Below, one piece after another: positions 44,701 to 52,664 of a DNA stretch of 58,062 nucleotides (the stretch's first letter is position 1; each line of letters starts with the position of its first letter). The notes under the pieces were generated by a model. It made no database searches. It worked only from the letters and a program-made list of their open reading frames with translations, and was not told the DNA's origin. This stretch comes from Streptomyces lavendofoliae. GTDB taxonomy: Bacteria; Actinomycetota; Actinomycetes; Streptomycetales; Streptomycetaceae. The stretch covers positions 1-58,062 of the forward strand of contig NZ_BMTP01000024.1 of NCBI RefSeq assembly GCF_014649735.1. The letters run 5' to 3'. The translations under genes were made by a program, and so were the position numbers.

Positions 44701-45710
44701 ACGCCCTGCAGGCCCTCGGGCGTGGCCAGCGCCGACATCGCGGGCACCGACTGGCCGTCGAGGACGACCACGATGTGCGGCTGGTCCAGCAGCGGCTGAC
44801 CGCCGGCCTGGAAGCGGGGGCGCCCCTCCAGGCGTACGGCCAGCATGTCCTGGAGGTCCCGCGCGTCCGTGGTGATCAGGCGCCGGCTGCCCGCGCCGTC
44901 ACCGGGCCCCGGGGCCTGGACGTGCGGCAGCCACTTGGCCCACTCCCAGTGCGGTGCCGCGGCGGAGCCGGCGGCCACGGCGATGACCAGGTCCTCGGGG
45001 GAGTGCAGGGCGGCCAGGGAGCCGAGCACGGCCCGCGTCGAGGAGCGCGCGGACTCGGGGTCGCCGCTGACGGTGAGGTGGTAGAAGGCCCGCAGGGACA
45101 CGGCCATCGGCAGGCCGTCGAGCGTGCCGTGGGCCGAGAGGAACTGCTGCATGGCCCCCGCCGTGAGCGGCTCCAGCTCGTCCACGGGGGCGGTCTCGGG
45201 GGCGACGAGCGGGGTGGCGAGCTGCTGGGCGCCCAGGCCGATGCGCACCTGCCCGAAGTCGTCGTCCCCGACGCGCCGCTCCCAGACACGGCTGCCCTCG
45301 GCGACCAGTGCCCACAACTGCTCGGGCGACGGGTGGAGGTAGAACTGCGCGTCGCGCTGGAGGTGCGCGGTCCTCAGCACCGAACGCCGGGTCTGCGTCA
45401 GGTACTTGAGGTAGTCGCGGCGCAGGTCGGCGAGCTGCCCCTGGGTCCCGCGCCGGTAGCGCACCAGCATCGCCACGGCCATGGCCACGGTGGACGCGAT
45501 CATCACCATGCCCATGATGCGCATGACGGGGTTCGGCGTCATGAAGAAGAAGACGACCGAGCCGCCCATGCCGAGCGTGGGCAACAGCTGCATCAGCACG
45601 CCCTCCTGCTGTCCTCTCGGCAGCTCGGGCGGTGGTTGCAGCTGCACCGGATCACCCGGTACTTCGGAGGGCAGGGCCCGTGGTGGGCGCTTGACGACGA
45701 TCTGGCTCAC
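41739..45710 (-). CDS. eccC: Type VII secretion ATPase EccC
   Basis: A 1323-residue FtsK/SpoIIIE-type motor that recognises Esx substrates and drives export. An N-terminal region with two transmembrane helices (about residues 38-80) precedes three ATPase domains with Walker A motifs GATGSGKSE (about residue 475), GGPQSGKST (about 835) and GESESGKSN (about 1120). Walker B-like SLVLVIDEFSELL and VFLVIDGWGNF are also visible. The single fused chain contrasts with the split EccCa/Cb of ESX-1. It reads leftward, diverging from eccD. A small ORF overlaps its stop. Confidence 0.95.
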   Translation of the reverse strand: MSQIVVKRPPRALPSEVPGDPVQLQPPPELPRGQQEGVLMQLLPTLGMGGSVVFFFMTPNPVMRIMGMVMIASTVAMAVAMLVRYRRGTQGQLADLRRDYLKYLTQTRRSVLRTAHLQRDAQFYLHPSPEQLWALVAEGSRVWERRVGDDDFGQVRIGLGAQQLATPLVAPETAPVDELEPLTAGAMQQFLSAHGTLDGLPMAVSLRAFYHLTVSGDPESARSSTRAVLGSLAALHSPEDLVIAVAAGSAAAPHWEWAKWLPHVQAPGPGDGAGSRRLITTDARDLQDMLAVRLEGRPRFQAGGQPLLDQPHIVVVLDGQSVPAMSALATPEGLQGVTIIEVVPGEPHGPRGGLSVTVRPDSLRLESGHGLVYDGTPDHLGLESAEALARQLAPLRIASGSDDDEPLLANLDFTDLLNLGDAASVDVGRTWRPRSQSERLRVPIGVGEDGSPVMLDLKEAAQEGMGPHGLCVGATGSGKSELLRTLVLGLAVTHSSETLNFVLADFKGGATFAGMSRMPHVAAVITNLADDLTLVDRMGDSIRGELNRRQEMLRDAGNYANIHDYEKARAAGAPLQPIPSLVLVIDEFSELLTAMPDFIEMFVQIGRIGRSLGVHLLLASQRLEEGRLRGLETYLSYRIGLRTFSAAESRAAIGVPDAYSLPNVPGSGYLKYGTDEMVRFKAAYVSGVYRSGRDAALPGGPLPVDRRPVPFTAAPVPVRYAEPAARAQVPAARPAEDDALADSVLDVIVRRLEGRGAEAHQVWLPPLDNPPPLDEILPGLAGVDGRGLTQPGYEGAGRLVVPLGVVDKPFEQRRDVLYRDFSGAAGHMQIIGGPQSGKSTLLRTLVAGFALTHTPQEVQFYGLDFGGGGLSSIAELPHVGGVASRLDPEKVRRTVAEVYGVLSRREEYFRSAGVDSIATYRRLRARGEISAADQPWGDVFLVIDGWGNFRSDYEGLEPAVLDMAARGLGYGVHVILTASRSMEVRSNIKDHLMNRLELRLGDTMDSEVDRKIAVNVPSGVPGRGLIPEKLHFMAAVPRIDSINSDSDLAEATAAMVKEIGRHWTGPTAPKVRLLPRELPARSLPAGYAEPQRGVAFAIDENNLEPVFVNFDRDPFFLVFGESESGKSNMLRLLIKQLCERYDGDSAKFFVIDNRRALLDVTPASHLAEYVPMSNNMDHHVDALADLMQRRTPSADVTAQQLRDRSWWRGPSVYVVVDDYDLVSTSSGNPLAKLTEHLPFARDVGVRFIIARSGAGASRAAYEPFMQRMMELGAQGVLLSGDPQEGDVLGGVRMRPMPAGRGVFVSRQRGNPLVQTGFMPEIPG

Positions 45711-45926
45711 AGCTCACCAATTCCCTTGCCGGACGGAAATGTTCCTATCGGCGCCCCCGTGGCGACGGGCTCCATCCGCGCTCGGGATCCTACTGGCGGA
45801 GGGGGTGACGGGTGGGCGGTAGGGTGGCGCGACGTGTTGGCGCGGGGGCATGAACCAACGCAAATTCCGGGTCATTCCGAGCGTGCCGCGCAGACGATCC
45901 ACGAACACCACGAGGGGATGCAGCAG

Positions 45927-47417
45927 GTGAGTATGACGGCCTCAGCCGCGGCCACCGGAGCCGGTCGGCCGGCACCCGCGACTCCGTCCGCCGGCGGAAC
46001 GGGTTTCTGCCGTGTCACTGTCGTCGCACCGGATGGCCGTGTCGACGTCGCACTGCCCGAGGACATCCCCGTCGCCGACCTCTACCCGGAGATCCTCCGG
46101 CTGTCCGGCCAGAGCCCCGCGCCCGGCGCCCCGGTCGGCTACCACCTGGTGCGCCGTGACGGCACGGTGCTCGACAGCGCGCGCTCCCTGGCCGCCCAGC
46201 GCATCCTCGACGGCGAACTGCTGTCCCTGCGGCCCTTCGCCGAGTCGCTGCCGCCCGCCGTCTTCGACGACGTGTCCGACGCCGTCGCCTCCGCCGTCGC
46301 CCGCGACCGCACCCTGTGGAGCGACGAGCTGATGCGCGGCGCCGGCCTGTTCGGCGGCTCGGTCCTGCTGGTGCTGCTGGCCTTCGTGCTGTGGTCGTCC
46401 GGCCCGAGGCACGACATGCACGGCCTGCCGGGCATCCTTGCCGCGGTCGCCGGCGTCCTGCTGCTGGCGCTCGCCGGCGTCCGGGCCCGGGTGTACGACG
46501 ACCGCGGCTCCGCCGTGGCGCTGGGCATCGGTGCCATGGCCAACGCCGGGATCGCCGGCGCCGGGCTGCTGGCGCCCGCCGCCGGGCAGGGCAACGGCAA
46601 GCTGCAGTTCCTGCTGGCCTGCGGGGCCGTGCTGGTCGTGTCCGTCGTCCTCACCTTCGTCTCGCCCGGCGGGGACGGGCCCTTCGTCGCCTTCGTCTTC
46701 GCGTCCGCCGTCGGGGCCGTGGTCACCTTCGCCGCGATCCTCACCACGATGTCCGCGACCCGGACGGCCGCCGTGTGCGCGCCGCTCGCGGTGGGCGCCC
46801 TGGCGTTCCTCCCGGGCCTGTCCACCCGCTTCGCCCGGCTCCCCATCGGTTTCGAGCCGCCTCGCACCGCGGTCACCGGCTACGGCGACGACCCCGAGCC
46901 GCAGGGGCCCGTGGACGCCGAGCGCATCGCCGCCCAGGTGCGGCGGGGGCACGAGCTGCTGGTGGGCCTGGTCGGCGGCTGCGCGCTCGTCGCGGTGGGC
47001 TCCGCCGCGGTGCTCGGGTTCTCCGGCGACGTCTGGGGCCGGCTGCTGGCCCTCGCCACGGGCGTCGCCATGCTGATGCGCGCCCACCTCTTCCGCTACA
47101 CCGCCCAGGTGGGCTGCGCCCTCGCCGCGGGCCTCGGCGCCCTCGTCCTGCTGGGGCTGGGCCTGTGCCTGCGCCCGCCCGCCGGGCTGTGGCGCGACGC
47201 CACGGCGCTGGACATCCGTACGGTGTGGCTCGCCGCCGCCGTCGCCGGGGCCGCCGCGCTGATCACCGCCATCGGCCTGATCGTGCCCCGCAAGGGCGTC
47301 ACCCCCTTCTGGGGCCGCTTCCTGGAGATCGCGGAGTCGTTCGTCCTGCTGACGCTGATCCCGCTGTGCCTCGCCGTCTTCGACGTGTACCACTCGATCC
47401 GGGCCCTGACGTCCTGA
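45927..47417 (+). CDS. eccD: Type VII secretion membrane protein EccD
   Basis: A ~496-residue protein with an N-terminal ubiquitin-like (YukD-type) domain (CRVTVVAPDGRVDVALPEDIPVADLYPEIL...SLAAQRILDGELLSLRP) followed by about 11 transmembrane helices from residue ~140 onward, ending near LCLAVFDVYHSIRALTS. EccD forms the membrane channel of the ESX core. Start choices are ATG 45918, GTG 45927 and ATG 45933; GTG 45927 is favoured since GAGGGG lies 9 bases upstream. It diverges from eccC across a 216-base gap holding a TAGGGT box (45820-45825) but no clear -35. Confidence 0.88.
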   Translation: MSMTASAAATGAGRPAPATPSAGGTGFCRVTVVAPDGRVDVALPEDIPVADLYPEILRLSGQSPAPGAPVGYHLVRRDGTVLDSARSLAAQRILDGELLSLRPFAESLPPAVFDDVSDAVASAVARDRTLWSDELMRGAGLFGGSVLLVLLAFVLWSSGPRHDMHGLPGILAAVAGVLLLALAGVRARVYDDRGSAVALGIGAMANAGIAGAGLLAPAAGQGNGKLQFLLACGAVLVVSVVLTFVSPGGDGPFVAFVFASAVGAVVTFAAILTTMSATRTAAVCAPLAVGALAFLPGLSTRFARLPIGFEPPRTAVTGYGDDPEPQGPVDAERIAAQVRRGHELLVGLVGGCALVAVGSAAVLGFSGDVWGRLLALATGVAMLMRAHLFRYTAQVGCALAAGLGALVLLGLGLCLRPPAGLWRDATALDIRTVWLAAAVAGAAALITAIGLIVPRKGVTPFWGRFLEIAESFVLLTLIPLCLAVFDVYHSIRALTS

Positions 47418-47502
47418 CCCGCGCCCTGTCGTCCTGACCCGGGCCACTGACGTTCCCGGTCCTGGGGCCCTGACCCGGTCCTGACGTCCTGACCCGCGCC
47501 CT
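47405..47502 (+). repeat. 23-bp direct repeats spanning the eccD end and intergenic region
   Basis: An identical 23-bp sequence (beginning CCTGACGTCC and ending GCGCCCT) occurs at 47405-47427, covering the eccD stop, and again at 47480-47502. Shorter copies of GTCCTGACCC lie between. It looks like a decayed tandem duplication of the eccD 3' end. Confidence 0.8.
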
Positions 47503-47508
47503 TGCGTC

Positions 47509-47536
47509 CTGACCGGCCTGACCGGCCTGGTACGCT
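47509..47536 (+). promoter_or_regulatory. Predicted rpsO promoter
   Basis: CTGACC (47509-47514), 16-bp spacer, TACGCT (47531-47536). Both hexamers are fair Streptomyces matches. It would start the rpsO-pnp transcript about 140 bases before rpsO. Confidence 0.45.
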
Positions 47537-47677
47537 GTGTAACGGCCGTTTGTGTACGCGCTTCCGGATGCTCTGGAAGCAGCGCTCATCGGACCTTCGC
47601 CTCCGAGTCACGGAAGCTCCCCTGAGACCAAGACCAGGGGCACTCGTGGGCGCATCGAACACCAAGAGGAGTACCGA

Positions 47678-47968
47678 GTGTCTCTCGACGCCGCTACGAA
47701 GAAGCAGATCATGGCCGAGTTCGGCACCAAGGAGGGCGACACCGGCTCCCCCGAGGTCCAGGTCGCGATGCTCTCCCGCCGCATCTCGGACCTGACCGAG
47801 CACCTCAAGACCCACAAGCACGACCACCACTCCCGTCGTGGTCTGCTGATCCTGGTGGGCCAGCGCCGCCGCCTGCTGCAGTACCTGGCCAAGAAGGACA
47901 TCCAGCGCTTCCGCGCGCTGGTCGACCGCCTCGGCATCCGCCGCGGTGCGGCCGGCGGCGCCAAGTAA
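47678..47968 (+). CDS. rpsO: 30S ribosomal protein S15
   Basis: A 96-residue S15 protein (MSLDAATKKQIMAEFGTKEGDTGSPEVQVAMLSRRISDLTEHLKTHKHDHHSRRGLLILVGQRRRLLQYL), with the conserved GDTGSPEVQ, L-T-H-LK-H-KD-HSRRGL and KKD-xRY/F segments. It binds the 16S rRNA central domain and nucleates platform assembly. GTG 47678 is chosen because AGAGGA is 7 bases upstream and the N-terminus then fits the family. In Streptomyces, rpsO and pnp form a transcription unit with readthrough, supported here by the intergenic hairpin. Confidence 0.97.
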   Translation: MSLDAATKKQIMAEFGTKEGDTGSPEVQVAMLSRRISDLTEHLKTHKHDHHSRRGLLILVGQRRRLLQYLAKKDIQRFRALVDRLGIRRGAAGGAK

Positions 47969-47977
47969 GACGCCGTG

Positions 47978-48014
47978 AAGGGAGCGGTTCCCAACACTGG
48001 GGGGCCGCTCCCTT
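47978..48014 (+). terminator. rpsO-pnp intergenic hairpin (terminator / RNase III-type processing site)
   Basis: AAGGGAGCGG (47978-47987) pairs perfectly with CCGCTCCCTT (48005-48014), with extra pairing in the loop. In Streptomyces the rpsO-pnp intergenic hairpin is a known site of partial readthrough and RNase III cleavage; this hairpin has the same position and strength. Confidence 0.75.
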
Positions 48015-48022
48015 TGCTGTAC

Positions 48023-48052
48023 ATGCGGAGTGTCGCCTCTCCTTTGTAGGCT
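48023..48052 (+). promoter_or_regulatory. Predicted second promoter of pnp
   Basis: ATGCGG (48023-48028), 18-bp spacer, TAGGCT (48047-48052). The -10 matches the one predicted for dapA and the -35 is related. It would give a ~210-base pnp leader containing a 12-bp palindrome (48160-48171, around TTCGATCGAA). Confidence 0.4.
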
Positions 48053-48266
48053 GGCATACGCAACGCCATAACGGAAAAGCGACAACCACATACTGGAGAG
48101 GTGCCCCGGCGCCGTCGCCGGTCCTCGGTAGTGGCCCCCGGGAGAGATCACCCCGGGCGCTTCGATCGAAGACCGGCCCCGCACACACGGCGCACTTCTC
48201 CGCCCCGTCCCCGCCACACGGGCGTACCGGGACGCAAAGACGACAAGCAACGGAGAATTCGCTTTG

Positions 48267-50492
48267 GTGGAGAACGAGACCCACTACGCCGAGGCCGTCA
48301 TCGACAACGGCACCTTCGGCACCCGCACCATCCGCTTCGAGACGGGCCGCCTGGCCAAGCAGGCCGCCGGCTCCGCCGTGGCGTACCTGGACGACGACAC
48401 CATGGTGCTGTCGGCCACCACCGCTTCCAAGAAGCCCAAGGACCAGCTCGACTTCTTCCCCCTGACGGTGGACGTCGAGGAGCGGATGTACGCGGCCGGC
48501 AAGATCCCCGGCTCCTTCTTCCGCCGTGAGGGCCGTCCCTCCGAGGACGCCGTCCTCACCTGCCGCCTGATCGACCGGCCGCTGCGCCCCTCCTTCAAGA
48601 AGGGCCTGCGCAACGAGATCCAGATCGTCGAGACGATCATGGCGCTCAACCCCGACCACCTGTACGACGTGGTCGCGATCAACGCCGCCTCCTGCTCCAC
48701 GCAGCTGGCCGGCCTGCCCTTCTCCGGCCCGATCGGCGGCACCCGTGTCGCGCTGATCAACGGCCAGTGGGTCGCCTTCCCGACGCACACCGAGCTCGAG
48801 GACGCCGTCTTCGACATGGTCGTCGCCGGTCGCGTCCTCGAGGACGGCGACGTCGCGATCATGATGGTCGAGGCCGAGGCCACCGAGAAGACCATCCAGC
48901 TCGTCAAGGACGGCGCCGAGGCCCCCACCGAGGAGGTCGTCGCCGCCGGTCTCGAGGCCGCGAAGCCCTTCATCAAGGTCCTCTGCAAGGCCCAGTCGGA
49001 CCTCGCCGCCAAGGCCGCCAAGCCGGTCGGCGAGTTCCCGGTCTTCCTCGACTACCAGGACGACGTCCTGGAGGCGCTGGCCGCCGCGGTCAAGAACGAG
49101 CTCTCGCAGGCGCTCACCATCGCCGGCAAGCAGGAGCGCGAGGCCGAACTGGACCGCGTCAAGGAGATCGCCGCCGAGAAGCTGCTCCCGCAGTTCGAGG
49201 GCCGCGAGAAGGAGATCTCCGCCGCGTACCGCGCGCTGACCAAGAAGCTGGTCCGCGAGCGCGTCATCAAGGACAAGGTCCGCATCGACGGCCGTGGCCT
49301 GACGGACATCCGTACGCTCGCCGCCGAGGTCGAGGCCATCCCGCGCGTGCACGGCTCCGCGCTGTTCGAGCGTGGCGAGACCCAGATCCTGGGCGTCACC
49401 ACCCTCAACATGCTCCGCATGGAGCAGCAGCTGGACACCCTCTCCCCGGTGACCCGCAAGCGCTACATGCACAACTACAACTTCCCGCCGTACTCCGTCG
49501 GTGAGACCGGCCGCGTCGGTTCGCCGAAGCGCCGCGAGATCGGCCACGGCGCGCTCGCCGAGCGCGCGATCGTGCCGGTGCTGCCGACGCGCGAGGAGTT
49601 CCCGTACGCGATCCGTCAGGTGTCCGAAGCCCTCGGCTCCAACGGCTCGACGTCCATGGGCTCGGTCTGCGCCTCCACCATGTCGCTGCTGAACGCCGGT
49701 GTGCCCCTCAAGGCCCCCGTCGCCGGTATCGCCATGGGCCTGATCTCCGAGGAGATCGACGGCAAGACCCACTACGTCGCCCTCACCGACATCCTCGGTG
49801 CGGAGGACGCCTTCGGCGACATGGACTTCAAGGTCGCCGGTACGAAGGACTTCGTCACCGCCCTCCAGCTGGACACCAAGCTGGACGGCATCCCGGCCTC
49901 CGTCCTGGCCGCGGCCCTCAAGCAGGCCCGCGACGCCCGCCTCCACATCCTCGACGTGATGATGGAAGCGATCGACACGCCGGACGAGATGTCCCCGAAC
50001 GCCCCGCGGATCATCACCGTCAAGATCCCCGTGGACAAGATCGGTGAGGTCATCGGCCCCAAGGGCAAGATGATCAACCAGATCCAGGAGGACACCGGCG
50101 CCGAGATCACGATCGAGGACGACGGCACCATCTACATCGGTGCCCAGGTCGGCTCGCAGGCCGAGGCCGCCCGCGCCACGATCAACGGCATCGCCAACCC
50201 GACCATGCCGGAGGTCGGCGAGCGCTACCTGGGTACGGTCGTCAAGACCACCACCTTCGGCGCGTTCGTGTCGCTGCTCCCGGGCAAGGACGGCCTGCTG
50301 CACATCTCGCAGATCCGCAAGCTCGCCGGTGGCAAGCGCGTGGAGAACGTCGAGGACGTGCTCGCGGTCGGCTCCAAGGTCCAGGTCGAGATCGCCGAGA
50401 TCGACCAGCGCGGCAAGCTCTCCCTGATCCCCGTGATCGCGGACGAGGACGCCGCCGCCGAGGGTGAGACGAAGGACGACACCGACCAGTGA
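48267..50492 (+). CDS. pnp: Polynucleotide phosphorylase (guanosine pentaphosphate synthetase)
   Basis: Phosphorolytic 3'-5' exoribonuclease and polymerase. The 741-residue protein has two RNase PH domains (the second with ERGETQILGVTTLNMLRMEQQL and GSNGSTSMGSVCASTMSLLNAG), an all-helical linker, then KH (KVIGPKGKMINQIQEDTGAEITIEDDGTIYIG-type loop) and S1 domains. In Streptomyces it was first described as guanosine pentaphosphate synthetase. GTG 48267 is chosen to give the family N-terminus MENETHYAEAV; TTG 48264 has better spacing to GGAG. The M16 gene overlaps its stop. Confidence 0.96.
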   Translation: MENETHYAEAVIDNGTFGTRTIRFETGRLAKQAAGSAVAYLDDDTMVLSATTASKKPKDQLDFFPLTVDVEERMYAAGKIPGSFFRREGRPSEDAVLTCRLIDRPLRPSFKKGLRNEIQIVETIMALNPDHLYDVVAINAASCSTQLAGLPFSGPIGGTRVALINGQWVAFPTHTELEDAVFDMVVAGRVLEDGDVAIMMVEAEATEKTIQLVKDGAEAPTEEVVAAGLEAAKPFIKVLCKAQSDLAAKAAKPVGEFPVFLDYQDDVLEALAAAVKNELSQALTIAGKQEREAELDRVKEIAAEKLLPQFEGREKEISAAYRALTKKLVRERVIKDKVRIDGRGLTDIRTLAAEVEAIPRVHGSALFERGETQILGVTTLNMLRMEQQLDTLSPVTRKRYMHNYNFPPYSVGETGRVGSPKRREIGHGALAERAIVPVLPTREEFPYAIRQVSEALGSNGSTSMGSVCASTMSLLNAGVPLKAPVAGIAMGLISEEIDGKTHYVALTDILGAEDAFGDMDFKVAGTKDFVTALQLDTKLDGIPASVLAAALKQARDARLHILDVMMEAIDTPDEMSPNAPRIITVKIPVDKIGEVIGPKGKMINQIQEDTGAEITIEDDGTIYIGAQVGSQAEAARATINGIANPTMPEVGERYLGTVVKTTTFGAFVSLLPGKDGLLHISQIRKLAGGKRVENVEDVLAVGSKVQVEIAEIDQRGKLSLIPVIADEDAAAEGETKDDTDQ

Positions 50493-51868
50493 CGTCCCGT
50501 AGTCCGAAGACGACGGCCCGCACCTCTTCGGAGGCGCGGGCCGTCGCCCGTACCCAAACGCTCCTCAAGGGCAAGGACGGCATCGGCACCGTGCGCCGGA
50601 CGACCCTGCCCGGCGGCCTGCGCGTCATCACCGAGACCCTGCCCTCCGTACGGTCCGCCACCTTCGGCATCTGGGCGCACGTCGGCTCCCGCGACGAGAC
50701 GCCCGCCCTCGGCGGCGCCACGCACTACCTGGAGCACCTGCTCTTCAAGGGCACGCACCGGCGCAGCGCCCTCGACATCTCCTCCGCCCTCGACGCGGTC
50801 GGCGGCGAGATGAACGCCTTCACGGCGAAGGAGTACACCTGCTACTACGCGCGTGTACTGGACACCGACCTGCCGCTGGCGATCGACGTCGTGTGCGACA
50901 TGCTCACCGGCTCGCTGATCCTCCAGGAGGACGTGGACGCCGAGCGCGGCGTCATCCTCGAGGAGATCGCGATGACCGAGGACGACCCGGGTGACGTCGT
51001 CCACGACCTGTTCGCGAAGACGATGTTCGGCGACACCCCGCTGGGCCGCCCGGTCCTCGGCACCGTCGACACCGTCGAGGCGCTCACCGCCGACCGCATC
51101 CGCCGCTTCTACAAGAAGCACTACGACCCGACGCACCTGGTCGTCGCCGCCGCCGGCAACGTCGACCACGCCACGGTCGTACGCCAGGTCCGCCGCGCCT
51201 TCGAGAAGGCCGGCGCCCTCACCCGTACGGACGCCGTCCCGGTCGCCCCGCGCGACGGCCGGCGCACCATCCGCACCGCGGGCCGCGTCGAGGTGCTCAG
51301 CCGCCGTACCGAGCAGGCCCACGTGGTCCTCGGCGTCCCGGGCCTCGCCCGCACCGACGACCGCCGCTGGGCCCTGGGCGTGCTGAACACGGCCCTCGGC
51401 GGCGGCATGTCCTCGCGCCTCTTCCAGGAGGTCCGCGAGAAGCGCGGCCTGGCCTACAGCGTCTACTCGTACACGTCCGGGTTCGCCGACTGCGGCCTGT
51501 TCGGCGTGTACGCGGGCTGCCGCCCGAGCCAGGTCCACGACGTTCTGAGCATCTGCCGCGACGAGCTGGACCGGGTCGCCCGCGAGGGCCTCACCGACGA
51601 CGAGATCGCCCGGGCGATCGGCCAGCTGAAGGGCTCCACCGTCCTCGGCCTGGAGGACACCGGCGCGCTGATGAACCGCATCGGCAAGAGCGAGCTGTGC
51701 TGGGGAGACCAGATGTCGGTCGACGACATGCTGGCCCGGATGGCCGCGGTCACCCCCGATGATGTACGAGACGTGGCCGCCGAGCTCCTGGGACAGCGCC
51801 CGTCGCTGTCGGTGATCGGCCCCCTGAAGGACAAGCAGGCGGACCGCCTCCACACCGCGGTCGCGTAA
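50489..51868 (+). CDS. M16 family zinc metallopeptidase
   Basis: A 459-residue insulinase/processing-peptidase protein with the inverted zinc motif HYLEH (H79-x-x-E82-H83) and the distal ligand Glu159 in VILEEIAM. Core elements EMNAFTAKEYTCYYARVL and GGGMSSRLFQEVREKRGLAYSVYSY are also present. Actinobacterial genomes typically carry this one-chain M16 gene after pnp. GTG 50489 overlaps the pnp stop (GTGA). A 15-bp hairpin spans codons 8-19, so transcription or translation of this gene may be controlled there. Substrate unknown; it may process peptides or signal sequences. Confidence 0.93.
   Translation: MTSRSPKTTARTSSEARAVARTQTLLKGKDGIGTVRRTTLPGGLRVITETLPSVRSATFGIWAHVGSRDETPALGGATHYLEHLLFKGTHRRSALDISSALDAVGGEMNAFTAKEYTCYYARVLDTDLPLAIDVVCDMLTGSLILQEDVDAERGVILEEIAMTEDDPGDVVHDLFAKTMFGDTPLGRPVLGTVDTVEALTADRIRRFYKKHYDPTHLVVAAAGNVDHATVVRQVRRAFEKAGALTRTDAVPVAPRDGRRTIRTAGRVEVLSRRTEQAHVVLGVPGLARTDDRRWALGVLNTALGGGMSSRLFQEVREKRGLAYSVYSYTSGFADCGLFGVYAGCRPSQVHDVLSICRDELDRVAREGLTDDEIARAIGQLKGSTVLGLEDTGALMNRIGKSELCWGDQMSVDDMLARMAAVTPDDVRDVAAELLGQRPSLSVIGPLKDKQADRLHTAVA
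50511..50546 (+). terminator. Strong UUCG hairpin inside the M16 coding start
   Basis: The outer 11-bp stem runs from CGACGGCCCGC (50511-50521) to GCGGGCCGTCG (50536-50546). An A/C mismatch leads to CCTC-TTCG-GAGG with an ultra-stable UUCG tetraloop. The stem lies 22 bases after the predicted start codon. It could terminate pnp transcription, mark an RNase III site, or limit ribosome access to the M16 gene. Confidence 0.6.
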
Positions 51869-51900
51869 CGCCCCTGGACGGAACCGAAGGAAGTACGAGC

Positions 51901-52656
51901 ATGAGCAGCAAGCTGAGGGTCGCGGTCATCGGCGCCAGGGGACGCATCGGCGCCGAGGCCGTGCGCGCGGTCGAGGCGGCGGAGGACATGGAGCTGGTCG
52001 CGGCCCTCGGCCGGGGCGACAAGCTGGAGACGCTCGCCGAGAAGGGCGCCCAGGTGGCGGTGGAGCTCACCACCCCCGCCTCCGTGATGGGCAACCTCGA
52101 CTTCTGCGTACGCCACGGCATCCACGCCGTGGTCGGCACCACCGGCTGGACCGAGGAGCGCCTCGGCCGGCTGAACGGCTGGCTGGAGACCTCGCCGGAG
52201 ACCGGCGTCCTGATCGCGCCGAACTTCTCCATCGGCGCGGTCCTCACCATGAAGTTCGCGCAGATCGCCGCGCCCTACTTCGAGTCGGTCGAGGTCGTGG
52301 AGCTGCACCACCCCAACAAGGTGGACGCCCCCTCCGGCACCGCCACCCGCACCGCCCAGCTCATCGCCGCCGCCCGCGCCGAGGCCGGCTGCGCCCCGCA
52401 GCCGGACGCGACGGCCACGGCGCTGGACGGCGCGCGGGGCGCCGACGTGGACGGCGTCCCCGTCCACGCCGTACGCCTCAGGGGCCTGCTGGCGCACCAG
52501 GAGGTGCTCCTCGGCGGCGAGGGCGAGACGCTCACCGTCCGCCACGACTCGCTGCACCACAGCAGCTTCATGCCGGGCATCCTCCTCGGCGCCCGCCGCG
52601 TGGTGAACACTCCCGGCCTGACCTTCGGCCTGGAACACTTCCTGGACCTGGGCTGA
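51901..52656 (+). CDS. dapB: 4-hydroxy-tetrahydrodipicolinate reductase
   Basis: NAD(P)H-dependent reductase of lysine/diaminopimelate synthesis. The 251-residue protein has a Rossmann GARGRIGAEAVRAVEAAEDMELVAAL start, the catalytic EVVELHHPNKVDAPSGTATRTA signature (E-L-H-H-x-x-K-x-D-x-P-S-G-T-A), GTTGWTEERL and a C-terminal LRGLLAHQEVLLGGEGETLTVRHDS. ATG 51901 follows GAAGGAAGT. It sits between the M16 gene and small membrane-protein genes; dapA, the preceding pathway step, is a few genes downstream. Confidence 0.96.
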   Translation: MSSKLRVAVIGARGRIGAEAVRAVEAAEDMELVAALGRGDKLETLAEKGAQVAVELTTPASVMGNLDFCVRHGIHAVVGTTGWTEERLGRLNGWLETSPETGVLIAPNFSIGAVLTMKFAQIAAPYFESVEVVELHHPNKVDAPSGTATRTAQLIAAARAEAGCAPQPDATATALDGARGADVDGVPVHAVRLRGLLAHQEVLLGGEGETLTVRHDSLHHSSFMPGILLGARRVVNTPGLTFGLEHFLDLG

Positions 52657-52664
52657 TCACCGAC

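Noticed and set aside
42003..45917. Plus-strand open frame that reaches back through all of eccC before eccD
   Set aside because: Only the part after 45918 shows EccD features; the upstream part is antisense to the eccC ATPase domains.
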